A stretch of 64,000 nucleotides of DNA, from contig CAWISR010000002.1 of NCBI GenBank assembly GCA_963838845.1, forward strand, positions 496,001 through 560,000, given 5' to 3'. The notes below the pieces were generated by a model. That model did no database searches, was not told where the DNA came from, and saw only the letters and a program-made list of their open reading frames with translations. Position 1 is the first letter of the stretch. Every line of letters starts with the position of its first letter. Shown piece after piece: positions 26,734 through 36,439 of the stretch. A program made the translations under genes and the position numbers. This stretch comes from CAVRXQ01 sp963838845 (GTDB taxonomy: Bacteria; Actinomycetota; Acidimicrobiia; Acidimicrobiales; Bog-793).

Positions 26734-27551
26734 TGGAGAGCCGTCTCACGCGCTTGGTGCTGCGGCTTTGGGTCGTTGGCGTGCTCTTGTTCTTGTTCGT
26801 CCCGATCGCGACGATCGTCCTGTTCGCATTCAGCAAGTCGAACATCCTCATCTGGCCGATCCACGCCTTCAGCACGAAGTGGTTCTCCATCGCCTGGCAC
26901 GACTCTCTCGTCCGTTCGGCGCTGTGGCTATCGGTGAAGGCGGCCCTCTTCGCGACCGGCATCGCGCTCGTCCTTGGTTCGGCGGCGGCGTTTGGGGTTC
27001 ACCGCTTCCGCTTCTTTGGACGCGAGACCGTGTCGCTTCTCCTCGTCCTTCCGCTCGCCCTGCCGGGGATTATCACTGGGATCGCGCTCAAATCGGCTTT
27101 CAACTTCGCCGGCATCGAGCTCTCGCTCTATACGATCGTCATCGGCCACGCGACGTTTTGCATCGTCGTCGTCTACAACAACGTCCTTGCCCGGTTGCGC
27201 CGCGCGTCGGCTTCCCTGTCCGAGGCGTCGATGGATCTAGGCGCGAACGGATTGCAGACCTTCCGCCTCGTGATGCTGCCGACGCTGTCGACGGCACTGA
27301 TCTCGGGCGCGCTTTTGGCCTTCGCGCTCTCCTTCGACGAGGTCATCGTGACGACGTTCACTGCCGGCGCGCAGAACACGCTGCCGCTGTGGGTGTTCGG
27401 AGCAATCCGTCTCGGTCAGCAACTCCCCGAGGTGAACGTCGTCGTAACCTTCGTTTTGGCCTTGACCGCGATCCCCGTGGCGATCGCGGCGCGCCTGACG
27501 GGGGCGCGTGGTTTCACACGTTCGTCGGTGGACGGCGAGGAGAGCGGCTGA
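26733..27551 (+). CDS. potC: ABC permease, PotC type
   Basis: The 272 aa form a six-helix permease with the EAA motif in LSEASMDLGANGLQTFRLVMLP. ATG 26733 overlaps the potB stop, indicating translational coupling. With PotB it forms the membrane channel. The last ~20 residues are polar (ending VDGEESG). The operon potA-potD-potB-potC ends here and is followed by a convergent exporter gene only 18 nt away. Confidence 0.9.
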   Translation: MESRLTRLVLRLWVVGVLLFLFVPIATIVLFAFSKSNILIWPIHAFSTKWFSIAWHDSLVRSALWLSVKAALFATGIALVLGSAAAFGVHRFRFFGRETVSLLLVLPLALPGIITGIALKSAFNFAGIELSLYTIVIGHATFCIVVVYNNVLARLRRASASLSEASMDLGANGLQTFRLVMLPTLSTALISGALLAFALSFDEVIVTTFTAGAQNTLPLWVFGAIRLGQQLPEVNVVVTFVLALTAIPVAIAARLTGARGFTRSSVDGEESG

Positions 27552-27569
27552 TCTCAGGAGTCGGCGCGA

Positions 27570-28874
27570 TCAGGCTCTCGCTGGCAAGCCGATCAATCGC
27601 CGCAAGTCGGCGAGTTTGAGCTGCCGACTCGGATTGAGAATCGCCCTTCGGAAGATGGATCCCGCGAAGCGCGCCATAAGAACGGTGGCGCTGATCGAGA
27701 TCACAGCGGAAATCACCACCTGCCACCACGCCACCGCACTGTCGGCAACGAGCACCGTCATCCCAAAGGGCGCCGTCGGAGGCAAGTAGGCGAGGACTGT
27801 GATGAGCAGTGAAGGCGTCGAAGACCCGATCGAAGTCAAGGCGACGATGTAGCCGAAAAGAATCGGCAGCTGCACCGGGAGCGCGATCGCCTGCAGCTGG
27901 TCTTGCCGCTCGAGCATCGAGCCCGCCGCGGCGTACACCCAGCAATAAAAGGCGTAGCCGAGGAGCAGCCAAACGAGCCCGACGATGACCCCGGAGGGAG
28001 CAGTCCCTTTCAAAAGCTCCGAACCGGTCGCTGCGGCGAGGATGAGGGCGAAACCGACGATGGCGGCTGCCTGCGCGAGGGCGACAAGACCGATACCGCC
28101 GACCTTGCCGATGAGGAGACGCCGCGGACTCACCGCCGCGAGGAGCACCTCGACGATGCGGTTCGATTTCTCTTCCAAGATCCCCATGAGGATCCACGTC
28201 CCGTACTGGGTGAGCAGGATGTACATCAAGATGAGGACGTAGATCGCTGCCGCCGTCGACGTTGTTTTGCGGGCGTTGCTCGCGGGCTTCAGTCCGCTGA
28301 TCGGCAGCGGAGCCGGGCGGGCGAACCTCGCGGCCGTGCTGGCGGAGAGCCCGGCGCGGACGAGCGCCGCCTCGAGACCGAGCGTGCTCGCAATGGTCTC
28401 CGCGACGGTGGCGACGGGCCCACTGTCGCTTGGCTGCAGTGCTCGCGCCACGTACAGGTGTGCATCGTGATCGACGATGAGGTCGATCGTGCCGGCTCGC
28501 AGCTTCTCGACGGCGATCGCAAGGCTCGCGTCCTTCTCGATCTGCACCTTGGCGCCAGCGGACACTGCCGCTGCGCGTGCCGTCGTGCGCAACGCTGCGC
28601 TCGTCGCGCCGACCACACCGACCTGAACCGTCGATTCGTGTCCCTTGCGCAAAACGGGGATGATGATCCCGGCCGCCACGACCAAAAGGACGATCAGGGT
28701 CGCGACGCGAAAGGCGCGCGTTTTCACCCTTTCGTGAATCTCACGCCGGGCGACGAGAGAAATGTCGCCGAGGGATCGCTCGCGAAGACGCGGTCCGTTC
28801 GCTCGGCGTCGCCGCATGAAAATCCGCAAGCCGATAAACACCGCGATGATCGGGATGATGATCTCGGCCTTCAC
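27570..28874 (-). CDS. ABC-2 type exporter permease (NatB-like)
   Basis: The 434-aa membrane protein has one helix at the N-terminus, another near residue 60, a ~150 aa extracytoplasmic segment and then five or six helices from about 205 to 400. This is the ABC-2 (PF12698) layout, with the signature EEKSNRIVEVLLAAVSP between helices. Such permeases export sodium, drugs or peptides with a separate ATPase. That ATPase is the upstream gene, which overlaps by 4 nt. No substrate can be named. Confidence 0.87.
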   Translation of the reverse strand: MKAEIIIPIIAVFIGLRIFMRRRRANGPRLRERSLGDISLVARREIHERVKTRAFRVATLIVLLVVAAGIIIPVLRKGHESTVQVGVVGATSAALRTTARAAAVSAGAKVQIEKDASLAIAVEKLRAGTIDLIVDHDAHLYVARALQPSDSGPVATVAETIASTLGLEAALVRAGLSASTAARFARPAPLPISGLKPASNARKTTSTAAAIYVLILMYILLTQYGTWILMGILEEKSNRIVEVLLAAVSPRRLLIGKVGGIGLVALAQAAAIVGFALILAAATGSELLKGTAPSGVIVGLVWLLLGYAFYCWVYAAAGSMLERQDQLQAIALPVQLPILFGYIVALTSIGSSTPSLLITVLAYLPPTAPFGMTVLVADSAVAWWQVVISAVISISATVLMARFAGSIFRRAILNPSRQLKLADLRRLIGLPARA

Positions 28875-29761
28875 GCGACTGCCTCCCGGAAGACCTCGGT
28901 GAGTCGTCGTTCCTCGAAGTCGAACTTCTCGACAGGACCGGCGGCCATCGCCGCGGCGAGGACGACCTGGCTGTCGGTCGCGTCGGCGAGCACGAGGCGC
29001 GCCTCGCCGGCGTCCACGCGTGACACCGTCACGCCCGGAAGTGCGCGGGCCCAGTTCGCGTCAGAATCGCCGTCGACCTTCACGACGAGTCGCCGTGCCC
29101 CCTGTCGACGGAGCTGCTCGAGCGGTCCCACAGCGACGGCATGCCCGTGGTCGATGATCGCGACCGCATCGCAGATGTCTTCGACGAGGTCGAGCTGATG
29201 GCTCGAAAAGAGCACCCCGCGACCTTCCAACGCCTGTTTCGCGAGGATTCCCGAGACCTCGTCGATACCGACCGGATCGAGTCCGGAGAGCGGCTCGTCG
29301 AGGACGAGCATCTCGGGCTCGTGGACGAGCGCCGCTGCGAGCTGGACGCGCTGTTGGTTGCCGAGCGAGAGCGCGCTGAGCTTGTCGTTCGCCCGTGCCC
29401 CCACCCCGAGCGCCTCGAGCCAGCGCGTCGTCGCGGCCCGCGCGTCGCGGGGGGCGACACCGTGGAGTTCGCAGAGATACTCGAGTTGCTCGTGGACGAG
29501 CATCGCCGGGTAGAGCCCGCGCTCTTCGGGCATGTACCCGAAGCGCCGTCGCGTCCTCTCGTTCACGGGGGATCCGTCGAAGGAGACGACTCCCGCGTCG
29601 AGTTCCACGAGGCCGAACACAGCACGCATCGCCGTCGTCTTGCCGGAGCCGTTCGGACCGAGGAAGCCGAAGACCTGCCCGCTCGGTACCGAGAAGGTCA
29701 GGTCATCGAGCGCGACGACGTCGCCGTATCGCCGGCAAAGACCTGAGAACTCGAGCGTCAC
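28871..29761 (-). CDS. ABC exporter ATPase (NatA-like)
   Basis: I start it at GTG 29761, giving 296 aa; the open frame continues 5' without similarity. It shows Walker A GPNGSGKTT, a Q-loop in MPEERGLYP, signature LSLGNQQRVQLAAALVHEP (LSLGN in place of LSGGQ, as in NatA-type exporters), Walker B LVLDEPLSGLD and an H-loop in SSHQLD. A DUF4162-like C-terminal domain (about 220-290) is present, typical of these exporters. It pairs with the permease at 27570-28874 and is divergent from the sigma factor gene. Confidence 0.9.
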   Translation of the reverse strand: MTLEFSGLCRRYGDVVALDDLTFSVPSGQVFGFLGPNGSGKTTAMRAVFGLVELDAGVVSFDGSPVNERTRRRFGYMPEERGLYPAMLVHEQLEYLCELHGVAPRDARAATTRWLEALGVGARANDKLSALSLGNQQRVQLAAALVHEPEMLVLDEPLSGLDPVGIDEVSGILAKQALEGRGVLFSSHQLDLVEDICDAVAIIDHGHAVAVGPLEQLRRQGARRLVVKVDGDSDANWARALPGVTVSRVDAGEARLVLADATDSQVVLAAAMAAGPVEKFDFEERRLTEVFREAVA

Positions 29762-30035
29762 GCGGGCGGTGCGGCTCCAAGGCCACGCGTCATCGCCGGG
29801 CAATCGTTTTCCGTGAGCACTCGCCGAACCTATCCCGTGAGACGATAGAAATATCGCCTCTTTGCACAAAGGTCGTCGGCACCGGCGACGAATTTGTCGG
29901 ACCGGCATCCGAAGCGACACCTGAGCGCGCGATCGGCCAGGGTGACTTCGAGGCGTTCCAGCTCACCGGTGGGATCGAACCGGTTGGGCCGCTTTGGCGT
30001 TGATATGGCGTGGACCGAACGACGGGCGCGGCGTG

Positions 30036-30587
30036 ATGAGTGACCAGATACCTGACGGCGACGCCGAGCTCGACCGGTGGATGGCGGAGTGGTACGCCCC
30101 CGCCTACCGCTCGGCGTGCCTCGTACTCGGGAGTGCGTCCGACGCCGAGGAGGCGGTGCAGGAGGCCTTCTTGCGGATGTGGCGCTTTCGTGCCGCGATG
30201 CCGAGCGGCGATGCCGCCCGGCCGTGGCTCTTTCGCGTCGTGATGAACTCCTGCTACTCGCACGCCCGAAAGGAACAGCGCGCGAAGCGCTTTCGTGATC
30301 GCGGGCCGCACGAAGCCGACGTCGCCGACCTGGGGCGGCAGCCCGACGATGTCGCAGTCGCTGACGAGACGGCACGCACGGTGCGCGAGGCGCTTGAACG
30401 TCTCCCCGAGCAGCTGCGCATTCCCGTTGTGCTCCGCTACTACGCCGGCCTCTCGGAGAAAGAGATCGCGCTTGCGATCCACCGGCGCGCCGGAACGGTG
30501 AAGTCCCGCCTGCACGACGCCCGCCGGTTGCTCAGCGGCGATCCATCGCTTCATCACCTCGTCGAGCCGATCGAGGATTCCAAATGA
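30036..30587 (+). CDS. ECF-family RNA polymerase sigma factor
   Basis: The 183 aa carry region 2 (about 20-85; DAEEAVQEAFLRMWRF) and region 4 (about 120-170; YAGLSEKEIALAIHRRAGTVKSRLHDAR), with no region 3. That is the ECF type. The start is taken as ATG 30036 (GTG 30033 is also possible). The stop overlaps the next gene by 4 nt (ATGA). That partner is a membrane protein and is the likely anti-sigma or signalling component. No target promoter motif could be recognised in the window. Confidence 0.9.
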   Translation: MSDQIPDGDAELDRWMAEWYAPAYRSACLVLGSASDAEEAVQEAFLRMWRFRAAMPSGDAARPWLFRVVMNSCYSHARKEQRAKRFRDRGPHEADVADLGRQPDDVAVADETARTVREALERLPEQLRIPVVLRYYAGLSEKEIALAIHRRAGTVKSRLHDARRLLSGDPSLHHLVEPIEDSK

Positions 30588-31627
30588 TCACTGAAAACGA
30601 ACTCAGCGAGCTGTTGCGAAAAGCGGGCGAAGCGGTGCCGGTTCCGAAAGACGGCCCGTCCACGATTCGGACAGCCGCCCGCTTGGGAGCAACGCCCACG
30701 GTTCGGCGCCAGTGGACCCCGATGCGACGCCGGGAATGGGCGTTCGCCGGCTCCGGAATCGCCGCGGTGGCCGCGCTGATCGGCATCCTGCTCAGCACCG
30801 GTGGCACCACCGCGTCCCCGGTGGCGGCGCCGTTCGCAAACAGCGCGTCCGCGCCGAATGGACTTCGATCGACGGCTGCGCCGCTCGGACCGCGCGCGAC
30901 TGCTCCGGCACACGCCAGCGCGCAGAACTCACCGGTGAAGCCGCTCGAGCGCGACATCATCGCGACCGGGGCGCTGCATCTTTCGGTCCGTCCTGGCGAC
31001 CTTTCGTCAGCAGTCGACCACCTCGAATCGCTCGTTGCGACCTACGGCGGCTTCGTCGGCCAGTCCGACGTCGTCGAGTCCGGTCGCCATGTCGGCGGCA
31101 CGCTCGTCCTTGACGTGCCGGCCTCGTCGTTCCAGCCGTTCATCGACCGCGCCCGTTCTGCCGGAGCGCTGCGATCGCTCTCCACCTCTGACCAGGACGT
31201 CACCGGACAGGTGGTCGATCTCGGTGCTCGTCTCACCGCGCTCGAAGATGAGCGCACTCAGCTCGAGGTGTTGTTGTCGAAGTCGGCGAAGGTCTCGGAT
31301 CTGCTCCAGGTCGAGAACCAGATCGAGTTTGTCCAGTCCGAGATCCAGCAGATCCAGGGCCAACAGCGCGTCCTTTCACAGCAGGTGGCGTTCTCTGCTC
31401 TCACGGTGCACCTCGCGGTCCCGACCGTGGCGCACAGCAAGGCAGCGAGTTCGGGTTTCGCGCGCGCATGGCACGTCGCCACCTCGAGCTTCGTCGACGC
31501 GGCGAAGGACTTCGTCTCGGTCCTCGGCGACATCGCGTTCGCGGTCCTCGCCGCGCTCGCCGCGCTCGCGCTTGCGTACGTGAGCTGGCGGAAGGGCTGG
31601 CCCGTGTTGCGCCGACGCTTCGTGTGA
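30584..31627 (+). CDS. DUF4349 membrane protein, probable sigma-factor partner
   Basis: The 347-aa protein has a ~50-aa cytoplasmic N-terminus, a TM helix (about 53-70), a Ser/Ala-rich linker and a DUF4349 domain (about 120-290). That domain includes a long coiled coil around LTALEDERTQLEVLLSKS and VENQIEFVQSEIQQI. A second TM helix lies near the C-terminus (about 315-333). DUF4349 genes often follow ECF sigma factors. Translational coupling suggests this one holds or senses for the sigma factor, but no classical anti-sigma zinc motif is visible. The function is inferred. Confidence 0.82.
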   Translation: MITENELSELLRKAGEAVPVPKDGPSTIRTAARLGATPTVRRQWTPMRRREWAFAGSGIAAVAALIGILLSTGGTTASPVAAPFANSASAPNGLRSTAAPLGPRATAPAHASAQNSPVKPLERDIIATGALHLSVRPGDLSSAVDHLESLVATYGGFVGQSDVVESGRHVGGTLVLDVPASSFQPFIDRARSAGALRSLSTSDQDVTGQVVDLGARLTALEDERTQLEVLLSKSAKVSDLLQVENQIEFVQSEIQQIQGQQRVLSQQVAFSALTVHLAVPTVAHSKAASSGFARAWHVATSSFVDAAKDFVSVLGDIAFAVLAALAALALAYVSWRKGWPVLRRRFV

Positions 31628-31642
31628 CGATCGCGCTGCCGA

Positions 31643-33577
31643 CTACGAGCCCGGGTTGACCTCGTCGCTGCCTTGGGCGGGCACCTGCACCACCCCGTCG
31701 CCCGTGCCCTCAGCCTCGAGTTCTGCCACCGAGATGCGACAGCGCGCAGTGACGATGTCGTCGCGCTGGCGCAACGCGTTCGACAGCACGAAGTCGATGT
31801 GGTTGTGGAGGAGTGCGTATCGGGATTTCGCCGGCAGGATGTCCGGGATCAGCACGACGATCTGCTCGTCTCGGGTCTCTGAGAGGTTGTCGATCAGCTC
31901 GAGGATCGGCTCGGTGACCGACGCGTACTCGGTTTCCAAGATGAGCAGCGGGATGCCGCAATTCCAACGGTCCCACGTCTCGCGCATCACCGCAGGGTTC
32001 TGGTCCTCTTCGCCCTTCATGACCACGGTGACGGCGATGACGTCGTCTCCGATGCTCAGGGCGTCGCTCATCGCGTGCTCGGCGAGTCTGCTCACATACG
32101 CGATGGGGACGATGACGAGGGAGTGACGCCCTCGCGGCGGTCGCGGGGTACTCCCGAGGGCAAGGCTTTTTCCGATGGCGCCGTAGTACTTGTTGATCCG
32201 GACGAACAAGAACATGAAGAGGGGCACCGCCACCACCACGACCCAGGCACCCGAGGTGAACTTCGTGATGAGGAAGACCGCCGTCGCGACGCCCGTGAAC
32301 ACCGCGCCGAGCGCGTTCACGGCCAATCGCCTTCGCCACCCGCCTGCGCGTGTCCGCAGCCAGTGGAGGACGAGACCGGATTGGGCGAGGGTGAATCCGG
32401 TAAACACCCCGATCGCGAAGAGCGGGATCAGGCGGTCGGTGACCCCGTTCACGGCGATGAGGAGAACCCCCGACATCAAGGCAAGCGCCCAGATGCCGTT
32501 GGCGAACGTCTGGCGGTCGCCGCGTAGCTGGAAGATGTGGGGGAGGTAATTGTCCCTGGCGAGCAGGCTCGACAACACCGGTAGCCCGCCGAACGAGGTG
32601 TTGGCGGCGAGGGAGAGCACGATCGTGACGGTGAGCGAAATCGCGAAGTACGCCCAGTGACGTCCGAGCGCTGTCGCCATGATCTGGCTCAGCACGGTCT
32701 GGCCGGACCGCGGGCCGATCTTCCAGATCTTCGCCAGCCAGGCGAGGCCGAGCAGCATCGCGCCGAGGATCGTGCCGAGTAGCAGCTCGGTGCGCTTCGC
32801 GCGCGCGACGCGGGGTTCTTTGAACAGCGGCACGCCGTTGGCGATCGCCTCGACCCCGGTGAGCGCGGAGCAGCCGGCGGAGAACGCCTTCAACACGAGG
32901 AGGACGCTCACCACCTCGACCGTGTGCGACCCGAGGAGCGAATGTCCGGGAAGCGGGCCGTGGCGATCGAGGGGATGGATCAGCCCGACGAGGATTACAA
33001 CGAAGATCCCGACGATGAAAAGGATCGTCGGCAAGAGAAATGCGCGTGCCGTCTCGCCGAGCCCGCGGATGTTCATGAGGGCGATCACCGCAAGGATCCC
33101 GAGGCAGATTGGCACCGTTGCCGCTTGCAACGAAGGGTAGGCGGACGTCAACGCGCCGACGCCGGCCGCGATCGAAACCGAGACGGTGAGCGTGTAGTCG
33201 ACGATCAGCGAGGCGCCGGCAAGCAAGCTCGGCCATTTGCCGAGGTTCGCCCGCGACACCGCGTAGGCGCCGCCACCTGAGGGGTAGGCATCGATCACCT
33301 GGCGGTACGAGACGACGAGAATCGCCAACAGGACGACGATCACGATCGTGATCGGCCAGACGAGGTGGAGCGCACCGACGCCCGCGAGCGCGAGGACGAC
33401 GATGATCGCCTCCGGCCCGTAAGCGACCGACGTCAGCGCGTCGAGCGAGAGCGCCGAGAGCCCCTCGACGGGTGTGATCCGTTCCTTTGCGATCTGCGAG
33501 AGCCGCAGCGGCTGGCCGATGAGCGCGTGCCAGACCTTCTGCGCCGAGGTGGCAGTGCTCCGTTCCTCGCCGGCCAT
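31643..33577 (-). CDS. KimA-like APC-superfamily potassium transporter
   Basis: The 644 aa comprise ~12 TM helices (about 40-455) and a ~170-aa cytoplasmic C-terminal domain with an alpha/beta pattern. PVEGLSALSLDALTSVAYGPEA and YPSGGGAYAVS at the N-terminal half match the YdaO/KimA group of K+/H+ symporters. In Firmicutes these are controlled by c-di-AMP. The soluble tail has the USP-like fold expected of KimA (HSLVIVPIAYVSRL, LLILETEYASV). Amino acid permease is the alternative call. It is a single gene, convergent with the DUF4349 gene. Confidence 0.82.
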   Translation of the reverse strand: MAGEERSTATSAQKVWHALIGQPLRLSQIAKERITPVEGLSALSLDALTSVAYGPEAIIVVLALAGVGALHLVWPITIVIVVLLAILVVSYRQVIDAYPSGGGAYAVSRANLGKWPSLLAGASLIVDYTLTVSVSIAAGVGALTSAYPSLQAATVPICLGILAVIALMNIRGLGETARAFLLPTILFIVGIFVVILVGLIHPLDRHGPLPGHSLLGSHTVEVVSVLLVLKAFSAGCSALTGVEAIANGVPLFKEPRVARAKRTELLLGTILGAMLLGLAWLAKIWKIGPRSGQTVLSQIMATALGRHWAYFAISLTVTIVLSLAANTSFGGLPVLSSLLARDNYLPHIFQLRGDRQTFANGIWALALMSGVLLIAVNGVTDRLIPLFAIGVFTGFTLAQSGLVLHWLRTRAGGWRRRLAVNALGAVFTGVATAVFLITKFTSGAWVVVVAVPLFMFLFVRINKYYGAIGKSLALGSTPRPPRGRHSLVIVPIAYVSRLAEHAMSDALSIGDDVIAVTVVMKGEEDQNPAVMRETWDRWNCGIPLLILETEYASVTEPILELIDNLSETRDEQIVVLIPDILPAKSRYALLHNHIDFVLSNALRQRDDIVTARCRISVAELEAEGTGDGVVQVPAQGSDEVNPGS

Positions 33578-33682
33578 GGGCTGATCGTACGGTCAGGTGA
33601 CGTTGTCGGCGAGACTCGTGCCGGCCGTCAACTGCGGATACAGATCCACGCGCCGCGCTGAGCCGAGAAACAGGGGGACAGA

Positions 33683-34149
33683 ATGACCGACACAAGCTCC
33701 ACAACGTTGTACCCGCCGCACGAACGCACGAAGCGAATGCTCTCCGGGGTTACACATCCGATCCGCGTGCGCGATCAATTACCTCGCGACAGCGCTGCCG
33801 CGCGTTTCAACGCCTGGGTTGCAGTGAAGTCACCGACGGTGTCGGCTCGATGTGGTGCGCGTACCTGTTCATGGCGCTCGCGCTCGTGAGCCTGCCCGAG
33901 GCGATCAAATCGCATTCGGCGGTCGTCCTCGTCTCGTGGATCTCTCAGACCTTCCTCCAGTTGGTGCTGTTGTCGATCATCATGGTCGGCCAGAACATCC
34001 TCTCTGCTGCGTCCGACAAGCGCTCAGAGAACACCTACAAGGACGCCGAGGCGGTGCTCTACGAGGCGCGTCAGATCCAGCACCATCTCCTCGCCCAGGA
34101 CGCCGCCCTCTCGGAGATCACGAAACAGCTCCAAGCGATGAAGTCGTGA
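33683..34149 (+). pseudogene. Two-helix membrane protein (DUF1003/iron-permease-like) with a one-base frameshift
   Basis: ATG 33683 follows AGGGGGACAG. The frame reads MTDTSSTTLYPPHERTKRML to RFNAWVAVK and then loses similarity. The continuation is in the next frame from about 33830: KITDGVGSMWCAYLFMALAL to the stop at 34149. Restoring one A between 33829 and 33830 (AAG-ATC-ACC) yields a single ~155-aa protein. It would have two TM helices, PIIMVGQN-like SIIMVGQNILSAASDKR and a C-terminal helix. The family assignment is tentative. It is either a real frameshift or a sequencing deletion. Confidence 0.72.
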
Positions 34150-34185
34150 CGCGCGAAGACCTGAGCCGCTGCGGTAGAACACGAC

Positions 34186-36390
34186 ATGGCCGCAACCACG
34201 GTCGTGCCGTCCCCACGGTCGTCGCCCGAGCGATTGCGCACGGCGCTCGCCGGACTCCGTCCGAAATGGTCGGTGCCCGCGGCCTATCGCGCCCTGCGCT
34301 CCGTGGTCGTCATCCCACCGCTGTTCGCGATCGTCACCCAGGTGATCCACAACAGTCAGATCCCGCTGTTCGCCATCTTCGGCAGTTTCGCGGCCCTCGT
34401 GATCGTGGACTTCGTCGGTTCGAGGCGCGAGAAACTGATCGCATACCTCGTTTTCGGCGTCGCTGGCACGGCGATGATCGCGATCGGCACGGCTGTCAGC
34501 TCGTCGGCAGCGCTGGCGTCCCCGATCGCGCTGGTGGTCGTCTTCGTCGTGATCATGGCCGGCATCTTCGGGACGAACGTCGCCTCCGGAACGACCGGCG
34601 TGCTGGTGGCATTCATCCTCCCCGCGGCGACTCCTGGAGCGACGATCGCCGACGTGCCGTGGCGCATCGCCGGCTGGTGGCTCGCAATGGCAGCCGCGAC
34701 GATTGCCGTCTTGGCGTTGTCGCCGAGACCTGCCGGTAACCGGCTGCGGACAGACGCTGCGCATGCGCTCGCGGCGCTATCGGCCGTGCTCGATGACCTC
34801 GGGTCACGTCGGGGATACGAGAGCGACCTCAATGCCGCAAGGCGCGTCCGCGACGAGTTCGTCGAAGACAATCGCCGTGCACCAGCACGTCCGATCGGGG
34901 TAGGCGCCACCGACCAGGCGATCGCGGATCTCGCTGAGACGGTGCAGTGGGTCGTTACTCTGATCGACGACATCGCGAAAGACAAGCTGGACTGCTCGGC
35001 GTTCGACGAGACGGATCTCTTGCTGTTAGCGACGTCGGCGAGGGTGCTGAGCGACGCCGGCCGACTCTTGGCCGGCGAGAACGCCGATCCTCCGCTCGCC
35101 GAACTCGAGGCCGCGATGGCCGAACGCGACGAAAAGATGCCGTCGCCCGCGACGCCCCCCGAAGGCACGCAGCAGCCGATCCAGCTCGCCTACCACGCTC
35201 GCATGATCGCGATCGCCGCGCGGACCGCGGCGCTCGACGCGCTCACGATCGTCCGACGAAGGTCGCTCGCGGCCGTCGTCGAAGGTGAAGCTGAAGGGAT
35301 CGGAGCAGCCGTGCCGCCAGGCGGCAGGCACAGGTCGGCGCGCCTTTCAGCGATCTACGCGGGGCTGCGGATTCATTCCGGGCTCGCGTCGACGACGTTC
35401 TTGAACGCGGTGAGAGGCGCAATCGCAGTCGCCGCAGCCGTCGCGATCGCCGATTTGACGAATGTCCAGCACGGCTTCTGGGTTGTGCTTGGCACCCTTT
35501 CGGTCCTTCGCACGAGCGCCGTGTCGATCGGGGTAAGCGCCTGGAAGGCGATGCTTGGAACGGCGGTTGGATTCGCCATCGGTGCGGCGATCTTGGTGGG
35601 TATCGGGAGCAACACCGACGCGCTTTGGGCAATCTTCCCCGTCGTCGTCGTGGTGGCGACGTACGCACCCGGAACGGCGCCATTCGCCGTCGGACAGGCG
35701 GGGTTCACGATCATGTTGACCGTCGTGTACAACCTCATCGCTCCTGTCGGGTGGATGATCGGTGTCGTGCGTGTCGAGGACATTGCGATCGGTGTCGGCG
35801 TGAGCGTCGTCGCCGGAGTGCTCTTTTGGCCCCGGGGAGCGTCGCGCGTGGTACGGGACGATCTCGCCGATGCGTTGCACTACGACGGCCTTTTCCTCGT
35901 GCAGGCGACCGCGTGGGCGCTCGGACTGAGGACCTCACCGCCTGATGCCGGTGCCTATGCGACGCGCTCGGACATCCGGCTCAGTGACGCCATGCGCGCC
36001 GTCATGGCCGAACAGGGTCCGCGACGCGTTCCGAGGGATGAGGCCTGGCGACTCGTCTCTGGCGTGGGTCGGTTGCGCTCGACGGCGCGTTCACTTGCGG
36101 TCGCGATCCACCACCCGACGGTTTCACACGAGGACTCGACGCTCCTGCTCGGACGGTCGGTCCGCCTCGCCGGACTCTGCGATGCCTACGCGTCGAGGCT
36201 CGCGAATCGCCCCGCCACCGCTGCGCAGGAACTCGCCGGCCTGGTAGGCGTGATCGCAACCGATGGCGCCGACACGGGCTACGGGCGATGGGTGGGCGAA
36301 CACCTCGACGACGTCTACGACGAGCTCGAGGCGCTTGCCGAGCCGGTTGGGCGCGTCGCCGACATCGCGAAGATGCCGTGGTGGCGGTGA
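34186..36390 (+). CDS. FUSC-family membrane protein (fusaric-acid-resistance-like)
   Basis: The 734-aa protein is built of two membrane blocks, each of ~5-6 helices (about 35-190 and 400-560). Each is followed by a helical cytoplasmic region. The second block contains the FUSC hallmark HGFWVVLGTLSVLRTSA. Proteins of this type are aromatic-acid or drug efflux components or of unknown function. It starts 36 nt after the small frameshifted membrane gene and is convergent with the UbiB gene. No adaptor (HlyD) or outer-membrane partner is present, in line with a monoderm. Confidence 0.85.
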   Translation: MAATTVVPSPRSSPERLRTALAGLRPKWSVPAAYRALRSVVVIPPLFAIVTQVIHNSQIPLFAIFGSFAALVIVDFVGSRREKLIAYLVFGVAGTAMIAIGTAVSSSAALASPIALVVVFVVIMAGIFGTNVASGTTGVLVAFILPAATPGATIADVPWRIAGWWLAMAAATIAVLALSPRPAGNRLRTDAAHALAALSAVLDDLGSRRGYESDLNAARRVRDEFVEDNRRAPARPIGVGATDQAIADLAETVQWVVTLIDDIAKDKLDCSAFDETDLLLLATSARVLSDAGRLLAGENADPPLAELEAAMAERDEKMPSPATPPEGTQQPIQLAYHARMIAIAARTAALDALTIVRRRSLAAVVEGEAEGIGAAVPPGGRHRSARLSAIYAGLRIHSGLASTTFLNAVRGAIAVAAAVAIADLTNVQHGFWVVLGTLSVLRTSAVSIGVSAWKAMLGTAVGFAIGAAILVGIGSNTDALWAIFPVVVVVATYAPGTAPFAVGQAGFTIMLTVVYNLIAPVGWMIGVVRVEDIAIGVGVSVVAGVLFWPRGASRVVRDDLADALHYDGLFLVQATAWALGLRTSPPDAGAYATRSDIRLSDAMRAVMAEQGPRRVPRDEAWRLVSGVGRLRSTARSLAVAIHHPTVSHEDSTLLLGRSVRLAGLCDAYASRLANRPATAAQELAGLVGVIATDGADTGYGRWVGEHLDDVYDELEALAEPVGRVADIAKMPWWR

Positions 36391-36439
36391 TCGGTTGTCC
36401 ACTCTTGTTGAGTCGCGCTGATCCCTTTGTCTGACGCCG

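Noticed and set aside
31710..33704. A 664-aa minus-strand frame overlapping the KimA-like gene
   Set aside because: It is a shifted reading of the same strand, extremely Arg-rich and without hydrophobic helices. The KimA frame carries all conserved motifs.
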